Shown here in pieces: positions 1 through 7,856 of a stretch of 64,000 nt of DNA. A model generated the notes under the pieces. It was given only the letters and a program-made list of their open reading frames with translations, was not told the DNA's origin and made no database searches. A program made the position numbers and the translations under genes. Numbering within the stretch: the stretch's first letter is position 1; each line of letters begins with the position of its first letter. Source of the stretch: Bradyrhizobium sp. BR 10289 (GTDB lineage: Bacteria; Pseudomonadota; Alphaproteobacteria; Rhizobiales; Xanthobacteraceae); assembly GCF_019455385.1 (NCBI RefSeq), contig NZ_JACOFR010000013.1:124001-188000 (forward strand), in the 5' to 3' direction.

Positions 1-690
1 CACTTCATCGACCGCGCCAAGCCCGGCGTGATCGCGGTGATGCGCGACGGCAAGCGCTTTGCCAATGAAGGCAATTCCTATCACCATTTCGTCCAGGCGA
101 TGGTCAAGGCCGCCAAGCCCGGCGAGGAGATCGCCGCGTTTCTCGTCTGCGATCACCAGGCGCTGCGCAAATACGGCCTCGGCTGCGTGCCGCCGTTCCC
201 GATGCCGCTCGGCCATCACCTTAAGACCGGCTACCTCATGCGCGGCGACACGCTGGAGGCGCTGGCGGCGACGGCCGGCATCGACGCGAAGGCCTTCGTG
301 GAGACCGTCAAGCAGTTCAACGCGACCGCGCCGCAGGGCCAGGACCCTGCCTTCGGCAAGGGGTCACGCGCCTATAACCGCTACCAGGGCGACGCACTGC
401 ACGGCCCCAATCCTTGCGTCGCGCCGATCGAGCACGGCCCGTTCTACGCCATCAAGATGGTGATCGGCGATCTCGGCACCTATTCCGGCATCGTCACCGA
501 CGAGAATGCGCGGGCGCTCGATGCCGAGGGCCGGGTGATTCCCGGGCTCTATGCGGCCGGCAACGACATGGCGAGCATCATGGGCGGCAATTATCCCGGC
601 GCCGGCATCACGCTTGGGCCGGCGCTGACCTTCGGCTACATTGCCGGCCGTCATCTCGCCGACAGCGCCTCAAGGCGCGACGCGGCGTAA
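1..690 (+). CDS. FAD-dependent oxidoreductase, fumarate reductase/ketosteroid dehydrogenase-like (C-terminal part)
   Basis: The reading frame is open from the first base, so this is the last 229 codons of a gene that begins left of the window. The tail carries the FAD-domain signature of the FAD_binding_2 family: a GLYAAGND stretch followed by GGNYPGAGITLG and a final hydrophobic helix (FGYIAGRHLA), which contacts the flavin in fumarate reductase and 3-ketosteroid dehydrogenase relatives. Such enzymes dehydrogenate or reduce C-C bonds. The substrate cannot be read from this fragment. The IclR gene starts 21 bases downstream on the same strand, so the two may be co-transcribed, and the regulator may sense the substrate or product of this enzyme. 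Family confident, function open. Confidence 0.75.
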   Translation, partial: HFIDRAKPGVIAVMRDGKRFANEGNSYHHFVQAMVKAAKPGEEIAAFLVCDHQALRKYGLGCVPPFPMPLGHHLKTGYLMRGDTLEALAATAGIDAKAFVETVKQFNATAPQGQDPAFGKGSRAYNRYQGDALHGPNPCVAPIEHGPFYAIKMVIGDLGTYSGIVTDENARALDAEGRVIPGLYAAGNDMASIMGGNYPGAGITLGPALTFGYIAGRHLADSASRRDAA

Positions 691-710
691 CTCAAGCGCA
701 TCGGGGGCGC

Positions 711-1505
711 ATGAAGAGGGAAAGTCGCGGCATCCAGTCGATCGAGGTCGGCGGCGAATTGCTGCGCGCGCTCGCCCGCAGCGGCGAGCCGATGATGCTG
801 CGCGATCTCGCGCGCGAGGCGGGCATGACGCCGGCCAAGGCGCATCCGTATCTCGCCAGTTTCTCCCGCATCGGCCTGATCGAGCAGGACGAGACCACCG
901 GCCGCTACGAGATCGGCGCGCTCGCGCTTGAGCTCGGCCTGATCAGCCTGCGCCGTCTCTCGGGCACGCGGATCGCCGGACCGAAGATCGCCGCACTCGC
1001 CAGCCAGATCGGCCACGCCGTCTCGCTCGCGGTCTGGGGCACCCACGGCCCGACCGTGGTGCAGCTGGAGGAGCCCGGCCAGCCCGTGCACATCGTGATG
1101 CGCGCAGGCTCCGTGATGGCGCTGCTGGAGACCGCCACGGGCCGTGCCTTCGCCGCGTTCCTGCCGGAGAAAACGATCAACGCCGCGCTCGAAAGCGGCC
1201 TCGACCGTCACGGCGTCGGTTACAATCCGAAGCGCGCGGTGAAAGGCGCCAAGGTCGCGGAGATGCTCAACGAGGTGCGCAAGCACGGACTCGCCCGCGC
1301 GCTCGGCGATCCCCTGCCCGGCGTCAATGCGTTCTCGGCGCCGGTGTTCGACCATGCCGGCCATGTCGCCCTGGTCATCACCGCAATGGGCCCGGAAGGC
1401 ACGTTCGACGCGCGCTGGGACAGCCCGATCGCCCACGCGCTGCGCGATTGCGCGGGGGGCATCTCGAAGCGGCTGGGCTACGGGATGACGGTCGCGGCGG
1501 AGTGA
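711..1505 (+). CDS. IclR-family transcriptional regulator
   Basis: A 264-residue protein of the usual IclR length. The N-terminus (about residues 5-65) is a winged helix with IQSIEVGGELLRALA and the recognition part LAREAGMTPAKAHPYL; the rest (about 80-260) is the IclR ligand-binding domain, with AFAAFLP and NAFSAPVFD stretches. The ATG at 711 is chosen because it begins the HTH directly; the same frame stays open upstream inside the flavoprotein gene but has no homology to IclR there. IclR proteins bind as dimers or tetramers and often control aromatic or organic-acid catabolism, so the flavoprotein gene just upstream is the likeliest target. The ligand is unknown. Confidence 0.88.
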   Translation: MKRESRGIQSIEVGGELLRALARSGEPMMLRDLAREAGMTPAKAHPYLASFSRIGLIEQDETTGRYEIGALALELGLISLRRLSGTRIAGPKIAALASQIGHAVSLAVWGTHGPTVVQLEEPGQPVHIVMRAGSVMALLETATGRAFAAFLPEKTINAALESGLDRHGVGYNPKRAVKGAKVAEMLNEVRKHGLARALGDPLPGVNAFSAPVFDHAGHVALVITAMGPEGTFDARWDSPIAHALRDCAGGISKRLGYGMTVAAE

Positions 1506-1551
1506 GGCTTCGCGGCCCGACACAAGCACCGCTGTCGAGGTGAAGAGAACC

Positions 1552-2268
1552 TCAATTCGTCGCAGCTCTTGCCACCGCCGGCATATAGATCTGCGCGTAG
1601 CCTTCCTTGATCGCGGAGGTGATGCGATCCAGGCGGCGGTCGATGTGCTTCTCCAGCACCGAGACGCACACCTCTTCGTTGCGCGCCTTCAGCCCCTCGA
1701 TGACAGCGCGGTGCTCGGCCTGGGTATTGTTGCGGTTGATGCTGTCCATGTCGATCCAGCGGACGAAGCGGATGCGGGCGTTGACGTTGCGCAGGACGCG
1801 CAGCATCTCGGCATTGTTCGACATCGCCATCAGCCGCTCGTGGAAGGTCTCGTCCAGCTCGACCAGCTCGACCGAGGTGCGCTCGCCGGGATCGGGGCCG
1901 GTGGCTTCGAGGAACTTGAGCAGCGCATCGATGTCCTCGTCCTTCGCGCGCTTGATGGCGAGGCGGACGGAAGCAGCCTCGATCGACTTGCGCAGCTCAT
2001 AGAGGTCGAAGATCTCGTGGGCGTCGAGCTCGCGGCAGAAGAAGCCCTTGCCCGGCGTGAAGCGCAGGAAGCCTTCGGTGTTGAGGCGGTTCAGCGCCTC
2101 GCGCAGCGGCGTGCGGCTGACGCCGAGGCGTTTTGCCAGCTCGCCCTCGTTGAGCCGCTCGCCCGGCTTGAATTCATAGCTCACGGCCATCGCCTTGAGC
2201 TGCTCATAAACGCGATCGACAATACTGTCGGAAGCCAGTTCCACGTTGCTCATATCAACCGCATTCAT
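1552..2268 (-). CDS. GntR-family (FCD subfamily) transcriptional regulator
   Basis: A 238-residue regulator. The winged-helix domain (about residues 10-75) contains RLGVSRTPLREALNRL, the classic GntR recognition helix. The C-terminal all-helical FCD domain shows the expected metal-ligand pattern (Asp/His in DETFHERL, then two later histidines in HRAV and KHIDRR). The frame also opens further upstream, to 2343, but that extension is low-complexity; ATGs at 2268 and 2253 are both possible starts. It lies at the 3' end of the leftward racemase/oxidase/ThDP group, 80 bases beyond the racemase stop. Its position suggests it represses that catabolic group. It is convergent with the IclR gene. Confidence 0.87.
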   Translation of the reverse strand: MNAVDMSNVELASDSIVDRVYEQLKAMAVSYEFKPGERLNEGELAKRLGVSRTPLREALNRLNTEGFLRFTPGKGFFCRELDAHEIFDLYELRKSIEAASVRLAIKRAKDEDIDALLKFLEATGPDPGERTSVELVELDETFHERLMAMSNNAEMLRVLRNVNARIRFVRWIDMDSINRNNTQAEHRAVIEGLKARNEEVCVSVLEKHIDRRLDRITSAIKEGYAQIYMPAVARAATN

Positions 2269-2349
2269 GCCCGAACGCCCAATATACCGGGGCTGCGGGG
2301 ACGTTTGCAATGCAGACGAACGAGCCTGTGCAGAGCTTTGCAACCGGAA

Positions 2350-3093
2350 TCAGGCGAAGGCGCGCGGGCGCAGTCCGGCATAAAACCAAGTGATCATGGA
2401 ATAGATGTCGTAGACCGGCAAGCCCACCTCGGCCTGCAAGGCTGCCGCATAAGGCGGCATGTTGGTGCATTCGAGCACGATGGCGCCGACATCAGGGTTT
2501 TGGGCGACAAGCTGCTTGCCCGCCTCGACCACGTCACGCTCGGCCTGGGCCACATCCATGTCGTCCTTCTCGGCCTTGATCAGGACACGGAAAAATTCCT
2601 TGCCGTGTTCGGTGCCGACCAGCGGCGTATCGAGCGGCACGCCGGCGCCTTCCAGATGCGCCGGCGTCAGGGTCGAGCCCGACACCGTGACGAGGCCGAC
2701 GCGCTTGCCGGGCGGCAAGGTCGCCTGCACCCACGGCACCTGCATCAGCGACGACGTCGCGACGGGAACGCCGACCGCTGCGGCGATCTCCTTCTGGAAC
2801 AGCGAGAGGAAGCCGCAATTGGTGGTGATGGCTTCGGCACCCAGCCGCACCAGATCCTTCGCCGCATCGATGAAGTCGGGCAGCAGGCCGGCCGCGCCCT
2901 TCAGCACCACCTTCTCGGGCGAGGCCCCGCTCACCACGCGATAAAGCACGGGGAACGGCCAGGTCGTGCCATTGCCCATGTCGCCGGGAATGCGGGGAAA
3001 GCGCGCTTCCAGCATCAGGATGCCGAGCGGCGCGCCATAGATCGCCTTGCCGCCACGGGCGATGCGGGAGGATGAGCCGGCTGCATAAGTCAT
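2350..3093 (-). CDS. Aspartate/glutamate/hydantoin racemase family protein
   Basis: A 247-residue protein with the two active-site cysteines of the Asp/Glu racemase superfamily: Cys93 in TTNCGF and Cys209 in ECTNMPP. Each sits at the end of a strand in the two pseudo-symmetrical lobes. These enzymes racemise amino acids or hydantoins, or isomerise maleate, without cofactor, using the cysteine pair. The start at 3093 lies 9 bases after the stop of the FAD oxidase, so the two are almost certainly co-transcribed. A racemase beside a D-amino-acid-dehydrogenase-like oxidase suggests conversion of an L-compound to the D-form, or of a hydantoin, before oxidation. The exact substrate is inferred only from context. 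Confidence 0.82.
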   Translation of the reverse strand: MTYAAGSSSRIARGGKAIYGAPLGILMLEARFPRIPGDMGNGTTWPFPVLYRVVSGASPEKVVLKGAAGLLPDFIDAAKDLVRLGAEAITTNCGFLSLFQKEIAAAVGVPVATSSLMQVPWVQATLPPGKRVGLVTVSGSTLTPAHLEGAGVPLDTPLVGTEHGKEFFRVLIKAEKDDMDVAQAERDVVEAGKQLVAQNPDVGAIVLECTNMPPYAAALQAEVGLPVYDIYSMITWFYAGLRPRAFA

Positions 3094-3102
3094 GGTGCGA
3101 TC

Positions 3103-4368
3103 TCAGAGAAAGCGAGTGGGCGAAAACGGCGCGAGCGGAATTTCCGGCGGCTTGCCGCTCAGAAGCTGCGCGACGAGACGGCCGGTACGGGCCGATCCGA
3201 CGAGGCCAACATGGCCGTGGCCGAAGGCGTAGACGATATCGCGCGAGGCGCGTGCGTGTCCGATGCAGGGCAGCCCGTCCGGCATGCTCGGCCGATGCCC
3301 GAACCAGGTTTTGATGCGCGAGGCCGGAATGTCCTTCGGCAGCTTTGGGAACATGCTGAACAGATGGTCGCGCAGAATCTCGGCACGCTTCCAGTTCGGC
3401 GCCGCCTCGAGGCCGGCGATCTCGACGGTGCCGGCAGCGCGCAGGCCCTTGTTGGTCCAATTCACCACCATCTTGGCGTCGGACGCCATGATCGAGCTGC
3501 GCGGACCTGATTCCGGATTCTCGATCATGACGTGATAGCCGCGCTCGGTTTCGAGCGGCAGGGGATCGCCGACCGATGCGGTGAGCCGCTTTGAATGCGC
3601 ACCGGCCGCGACCACTGCGGCATCGCAGGGAATCTCGCCGGTCTCGGTAACAACCGCGACGAGCTTGTTACCGGAAAGCTTGAGCCCGGTCGCCTTGGCA
3701 TGCACGAGTTTCGCACCGCTCGCGAGCGCGTGCCGGGCGAGCGCGGCCACGTAAGCGCCGGGATCGCGGCAGCGGCCGGCCTCTTCCACCACCACGCCAA
3801 AGGTGTAACGCGGATGCAGATCCGGCTCGCGCTGACGCATCTCGTCGGCATTGAGCTCCATCCACTGGACGCCGACCTTCTTGCGCAGGCGCCAGCCGAG
3901 ATCGTTGTCGAAATTGCCGCGCTCCGGAAACGCGTGCATCACGCCGTTGCGCTCGACCAGCTCGGGGACACCCGCCTCTTCCGCGAGCTTCCGGTGCAGC
4001 AGCGGCGCGTCCTTCAGCAGATCGCGCAAAGCGAACGCCGTCTTCTCGACCCGCGCTGGCGTCCAGCCCGAGAGCAGATATTTGATCAGCCAGGGCAGCG
4101 CCTTCGGCAAGTAAGACCAGCGGATCGCGAGCGGGCCGAGCGGATCCATCAGATAACCCGGCACCTTCTTCCAGACGCCCGGCTCGGCCGGCGGGATCAC
4201 CGAATGCGAGGAGAGCCAGCCGGCATTGCCGTAGCTCGCCGCCTGTTCGCCGCCGGGCTCGCCCGCGTCGATCAGCGTGACGCGATGCCCCTCGCGCAGC
4301 GCCTCGATGGCGCTGATCACGCCGACCGCGCCGGCTCCGATGATGGCGACGTGGCGGGCTTCTAGCAT
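3103..4368 (-). CDS. FAD-dependent amino acid oxidoreductase, DadA/DAO type
   Basis: A 421-residue flavoprotein. The N-terminus carries the Rossmann dinucleotide fingerprint GAGAVG at residues 11-16, with an acidic residue ending strand 2 (TLIDAGEPGG), and the C-terminus has the DAO-family closing motif AFGHGHVGLVGSA. The size and the GEQAASYGNAG segment after the fingerprint resemble the small subunit of D-amino acid dehydrogenase (DadA). It should oxidise an amine to an imine and pass electrons to the respiratory chain. The ATG lies 3 bases after the stop of the ThDP enzyme and its own stop lies 9 bases before the racemase start, so it is in the middle of an operon. Confidence 0.85.
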   Translation of the reverse strand: MLEARHVAIIGAGAVGVISAIEALREGHRVTLIDAGEPGGEQAASYGNAGWLSSHSVIPPAEPGVWKKVPGYLMDPLGPLAIRWSYLPKALPWLIKYLLSGWTPARVEKTAFALRDLLKDAPLLHRKLAEEAGVPELVERNGVMHAFPERGNFDNDLGWRLRKKVGVQWMELNADEMRQREPDLHPRYTFGVVVEEAGRCRDPGAYVAALARHALASGAKLVHAKATGLKLSGNKLVAVVTETGEIPCDAAVVAAGAHSKRLTASVGDPLPLETERGYHVMIENPESGPRSSIMASDAKMVVNWTNKGLRAAGTVEIAGLEAAPNWKRAEILRDHLFSMFPKLPKDIPASRIKTWFGHRPSMPDGLPCIGHARASRDIVYAFGHGHVGLVGSARTGRLVAQLLSGKPPEIPLAPFSPTRFL

Positions 4369-4371
4369 CGC

Positions 4372-6033
4372 TTACGCCTTCACCGCAGGCGTGAAGTCCT
4401 TGCCGACCGAGATCGCGCTGGGATCGATGATGCAATGGAGGATCGACGGCTTGCCGGATGCGAGCGCGCGCTCGAACGCCGGTGCGAACTCCTCGGTGCG
4501 CTCGACCCGCTCGCCATGGCCGCCGAACGCCTTGGCGTACATCGCAAAGTCTGGGTTCTTGAGCTGGGTGCCGACGACGCGGCCGGGATAGTCGCGCTCC
4601 TGATGCATGCGGATGGTGCCGTATTGCGAATTGTCGACCACGATGACGATCAGCGGCGCGTCGTACTGCACGGCCGTCGCGAACTCCTGCCCGTTCATCA
4701 GGAAGCAGCCGTCGCCCGCAAACGCGACGACGACACGATCCGGATATTGCCGCTTGGCCAGCACGCCTGCCGGCACGCCATAGCCCATCGAGCCCGAGGT
4801 CGGTGCGAGCTGCGAGGCAAAGCTGTGGAAGCGGTGATGGCGGTGGATCCAGCCGGCATAATTGCCGGCGCCGTTGCAGACGATCGCGTCCTTCGGCAGC
4901 CGGTCGCGCAGCCAGGTCATGACCTGGCCGTACTGGAACGTGCCCGGCAGCTCGCGCGCCTTCTCGGTCCAGGCGAGATAATCGGCATGCGCCTTGGCGG
5001 CCTCGCCCTTCCAGGCAACGGCGCCCGCTGGCTTCAGGGTCTCGACGGCGGCGGCGAACGCGGCGGGCGTCGCCTGGATCGCGAGCTCCGGCTGATAGAC
5101 GCGGCCGAGCTCTTCCGAGCCCGGATGCACGTGGATCAGCTTCTGCTTCGGCGTCGGAATATCGAGCAGCGTGTAGGACGAGGACGGCATCTCCGACATG
5201 CGGCCGCCGATCAGCAGAATGACGTCGGCGTTGTCGATGCGCGCCTTCAGGCCCGGGCTCGGCCCGATGCCGAGATCGCCGGCATAGTGCGAATGATCGG
5301 CATCGATCAGCGAGGCCCGGCGGAACGAGGTCGCGACCGGCAGGTCGAAGCGCTCGGCAAACCGCGCGATGCTCTTGGTGGCCTCGTCGGTCCAGCGCGA
5401 GCCGCCGAGAATGACCAGCGGCGCCTTGGCGCTTGCGAGCATTGCACCGACGCGCTCGACGTCGGCGGGAGCCGGCCAGCTCACCGCGGGTTCGATGCGC
5501 ATCGCATCGGCGACGGCGGCGGTCTCGGTCAGCATGTTCTCCGGCAGCGCGATCACGACGGGACCGGGGCGGCCCTGCATGGCGACACGGAAGGCGCGCG
5601 CGACCAGCTCGGGAATGCGGTCGGGCCGATCGATCTCGACCGCCCATTTCGCCATGCTGCCGAACACCGCCTTGTAGTCGAGCTCCTGGAACGCTTCGCG
5701 TTCGAGCATGCCGGTGTCGACCTGGCCGACGAACAGGATCATCGGCGTGGAGTCCTGCATCGCGATGTGCACGCCGTGGCTGGCATTGGTGGCGCCGGGG
5801 CCGCGGGTGACGAAGCAGACGCCCGGGCGGCCCGTCAACTTGCCATAGGCTTCGGCCATCATCGCCGCGCCGCCTTCGGCGCGGCAGATCACGACGTCGA
5901 TCGGGCTGTCATGCAGCGCATCGAGCGCCGCCAGATAGCTCTCGCCCGGCACGCAGGTGACGCGGTCGACACCTTGAGCGACCAGCTGGTCGATCAGGAT
6001 CTGGCCCCCGGTGCGGCTGTTGCGAATGGTCAT
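4372..6033 (-). CDS. Thiamine diphosphate-dependent enzyme, acetolactate synthase/benzoylformate decarboxylase-like
   Basis: A 553-residue protein with the three-domain ThDP architecture. The N-terminal PYR domain has the proton-relay glutamate Glu53 in CRAEGGAAMMA; the central domain shows VILGG and ILLIGGRMSE; and the C-terminal PP domain has the metal/ThDP motif beginning GDGCFLMNGQE near residue 440 and ending in DNSQYG. Start ATG 6033 has a GGGAG box upstream. The family decarboxylates 2-oxo acids or condenses them. Placed between an amino-acid oxidase and a RidA-like imine deaminase, it probably acts on the resulting 2-oxo acid. There is no small regulatory ilvH-like subunit nearby, so a biosynthetic acetolactate synthase role is unlikely. 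Confidence 0.85.
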   Translation of the reverse strand: MTIRNSRTGGQILIDQLVAQGVDRVTCVPGESYLAALDALHDSPIDVVICRAEGGAAMMAEAYGKLTGRPGVCFVTRGPGATNASHGVHIAMQDSTPMILFVGQVDTGMLEREAFQELDYKAVFGSMAKWAVEIDRPDRIPELVARAFRVAMQGRPGPVVIALPENMLTETAAVADAMRIEPAVSWPAPADVERVGAMLASAKAPLVILGGSRWTDEATKSIARFAERFDLPVATSFRRASLIDADHSHYAGDLGIGPSPGLKARIDNADVILLIGGRMSEMPSSSYTLLDIPTPKQKLIHVHPGSEELGRVYQPELAIQATPAAFAAAVETLKPAGAVAWKGEAAKAHADYLAWTEKARELPGTFQYGQVMTWLRDRLPKDAIVCNGAGNYAGWIHRHHRFHSFASQLAPTSGSMGYGVPAGVLAKRQYPDRVVVAFAGDGCFLMNGQEFATAVQYDAPLIVIVVDNSQYGTIRMHQERDYPGRVVGTQLKNPDFAMYAKAFGGHGERVERTEEFAPAFERALASGKPSILHCIIDPSAISVGKDFTPAVKA

Positions 6034-6144
6034 GACGGCTCCCTAACGGCTTTGGCGAATGCGTTTTGTTCCGGGGTTGCGTAGGACAGGCGGACATGAG
6101 GTGCAAGGCCGATGCCGACAGTCCAGCCGGCATCGGCGCGCATG

Positions 6145-6498
6145 TCAGCGCCGCGCGGCGATTGCGATCACCTCGATGCGGTAGGCGGGATCGGCGAGCT
6201 CGACCTTGCGGCAGGCACGGGTCGGCGCGTTGCCCGGCACCACCCAGGCATCATAGACCGCGTTCATGGCGTCGAAATCCTCCATGGTCTTGAGCCAGAC
6301 CTGGACGCTGAGCAGGCGCGACTTGTCGGTGCCGGCGCGCGCCAGCATGTCGTCCACCTTCGCCAGCGCCTCCTTGGTCTGCTGGGTGATGTCGGCGGTC
6401 TTGGTGTCCGCCACTTGCCCTGCGAGAAAGACGAGATCGCCGAACACGGAGGCGCGGCTGCGGCGGGCGTTCTGGTCGATGCGGGTGATGTCAGACAT
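6145..6498 (-). CDS. RidA (YjgF/UK114) family enamine/imine deaminase
   Basis: A 117-residue RidA-family protein. The conserved C-terminal block with the substrate-binding arginine is present (PTRACRKVELADPAYRIEV), as is the FLAGQVADT segment near residue 30. RidA trimers hydrolyse reactive enamine/imine intermediates released by PLP or FAD enzymes to 2-oxo acids plus ammonia. That fits a neighbour that oxidises amines by FAD. The ATG at 6498 is preferred to a TTG 15 bases upstream because it is preceded by GAAGGAC at good spacing. It is the first gene of the leftward group ending in the racemase; 111 bases separate it from the ThDP gene. Confidence 0.85.
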   Translation of the reverse strand: MSDITRIDQNARRSRASVFGDLVFLAGQVADTKTADITQQTKEALAKVDDMLARAGTDKSRLLSVQVWLKTMEDFDAMNAVYDAWVVPGNAPTRACRKVELADPAYRIEVIAIAARR

Positions 6499-6536
6499 GG
6501 GATGGTCCTTCAAGGCTAGGTCGGCGTTTCCGTTTA

Positions 6537-6691
6537 CCTCTCCCGTAGGGAGAGGTCGGATCGCATCGCAGGATGCGATCCGGGTGAGGGGTTACAGTCT
6601 CACTGATCGCTGCGGCCCCTCACCCGAATTACTCAGGCGCGCAATTGCGCGCCATAGCAATTCGACCTCTCCCCGCTGGGGAGAGGTGAAG
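6537..6691. repeat. GC-rich palindromic intergenic repeat, copy 1
   Basis: This 155-bp block lies between the hydroxyacid dehydrogenase 3' end and the RidA start. It opens with CCTCTCCC...GGGAGAGG, contains a GGATCGCATC/GATGCGATCC hairpin, GGGTGAGGGG and its complement CCCCTCACCC, and closes with CTCTCCCC...GGGGAGAGG followed by TGAAG. The same order of sub-motifs occurs at 22805-22951, so it is a dispersed palindromic repeat of the kind common between genes in Bradyrhizobium-like genomes. It could fold into a multi-stem RNA or cruciform and act as a terminator for the RidA-side or dehydrogenase-side transcripts. It contains no coding sequence. Confidence 0.75.
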
Positions 6692-6719
6692 CTCGCCCGG
6701 AGCTGGCGCATCAGCCTCA

Positions 6720-7649
6720 TCATGACTTACCGCTGGCGATGATACGGCGGCAGTGATCGAGCGCGGCGCCGATGAGGTTGTCGCTCGCCTCGGGCGTGCG
6801 GAACGCCGAATGCGCCGACAACGTCACGTTCGGCAGCTTTGTCAGTGCGTGGCCAGCGGGCAGCGGCTCGACGGTGAAGACGTCGAGGCCGGCATGCGCG
6901 ATGTGGCCCGAGCGCAGCGCCTCCAGCATCGCGTCTTCGTCCACGATGGCGCCGCGCGCGGTGTTGATCAGGATGCTGCCCCTGCGCATCTGCGCGATCC
7001 GCTCGCGCGACAGAAAGCCCTTGGTCTCGTCGTTGAGCAAGAGATGCAGCGAGACGACGTGGCTCTCCGCGAGCAGCTTCTCCAGCGACACGAACTCGAC
7101 GCCGGGATGGGTCTTCGGCGTCCTGTTCCAGGCGATCACCTTCATGCCGCAGCCGGCCGCCATGCGGGCGGCTTCCGCCGCGATGCCGCCGAAGCCGATC
7201 AGGCCGAGCGTCTTGCCGGTGAGCTGCATCGCGTCGCGGCGCAGCCAGTTGCCCTCGCGCATGCCGCGGTCCATCTCGCCGAAATTGCGCGCGGAGGCCC
7301 ACATCAGCGCGATCGCGCATTCGGCGACGGCGGTGTCGCCATAACCCTTGATGGTGTGAACGGCGATGCCCCGCTCAGCGAGCTCCTCCGGATTCATGTA
7401 GCTGCGCGCGCCGGTGCCGAGGAAGACGACATGCTTGAGCGCCTTGCACTTCTCGGCGGTCGCCGTCGGCACCGCGGTGTGGTCGACGATCATGATCTCG
7501 GCGTCACCGAGCAGGCCGGGCAGATCGTCGGGCTTGATGGACGGATTGCGGTTGATGCTGACGGGCAGCTGCGTAGCGCCCAGAAGCTTCTCGGTGACCG
7601 CGGCCAGCGTGTCATTGGCATCGACGAAAACAGCACGCACAGACTTCAT
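6720..7649 (-). CDS. D-isomer-specific 2-hydroxyacid dehydrogenase
   Basis: A 309-residue NAD(P)-dependent dehydrogenase. The Rossmann fold is seen in GLIGFGGIAAEAA, and the catalytic Arg-Glu-His set in INTARGAIVDED, FTVEPLPAG and SAHSAFRTPEAS, all in the normal order for the D-2-hydroxyacid dehydrogenase family. It should interconvert a 2-oxo acid and the D-hydroxy acid in the cytoplasm. The ATG at 7649 is directly preceded by GAGAGGAG; the frame stays open far upstream but without homology. It is separated from the RidA gene by the palindromic repeat, so it may be its own unit. It is divergent from the binding-protein gene at 7857, with a shared 207-base control region. Confidence 0.88.
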   Translation of the reverse strand: MKSVRAVFVDANDTLAAVTEKLLGATQLPVSINRNPSIKPDDLPGLLGDAEIMIVDHTAVPTATAEKCKALKHVVFLGTGARSYMNPEELAERGIAVHTIKGYGDTAVAECAIALMWASARNFGEMDRGMREGNWLRRDAMQLTGKTLGLIGFGGIAAEAARMAAGCGMKVIAWNRTPKTHPGVEFVSLEKLLAESHVVSLHLLLNDETKGFLSRERIAQMRRGSILINTARGAIVDEDAMLEALRSGHIAHAGLDVFTVEPLPAGHALTKLPNVTLSAHSAFRTPEASDNLIGAALDHCRRIIASGKS

Positions 7650-7769
7650 CTCCTCTCGATCCCGGATCGCAGACCGGGCCGTGATCCGGCTGGGGATCAC
7701 ACAATTTAGTTCGCTTGGCCAAAGGACTAGGCTCCGGCCTGCCTGCTCGCTCAAATCGCTGGCAGAGCT

Positions 7770-7786
7770 GCAATACCATATTGCAT
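7770..7786. promoter_or_regulatory. 17-bp perfect palindrome, candidate operator
   Basis: TGCAATA and TATTGCA flank a CCA spacer in the intergenic region between the divergent hydroxyacid dehydrogenase (start 7649) and the periplasmic binding protein (start 7857). The arm length and central spacing are typical of GntR-family operators, and a GntR/FCD regulator is encoded at 1552-2268. It lies about 70 bases upstream of the binding-protein start. A second short palindrome, TTGGCCAA, occurs at about 7713. The binding partner is inference. Confidence 0.5.
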
Positions 7787-7856
7787 TACACTCTGAATAC
7801 AGAAATAGTCCGCAAGCCGGAGCTGATGATCCCCATTCCGCAAGGAGCAACTGTTC

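Noticed and set aside
1540..3075. 511-codon plus-strand frame opposite the GntR and racemase genes
   Set aside because: Composition is an artefact of antisense high-GC codons, while the opposite strand encodes clear families.
4372..6033. Biosynthetic acetolactate synthase (ilvB)
   Set aside because: No ilvH-type subunit or ilvC neighbour is present, and the context is catabolic.
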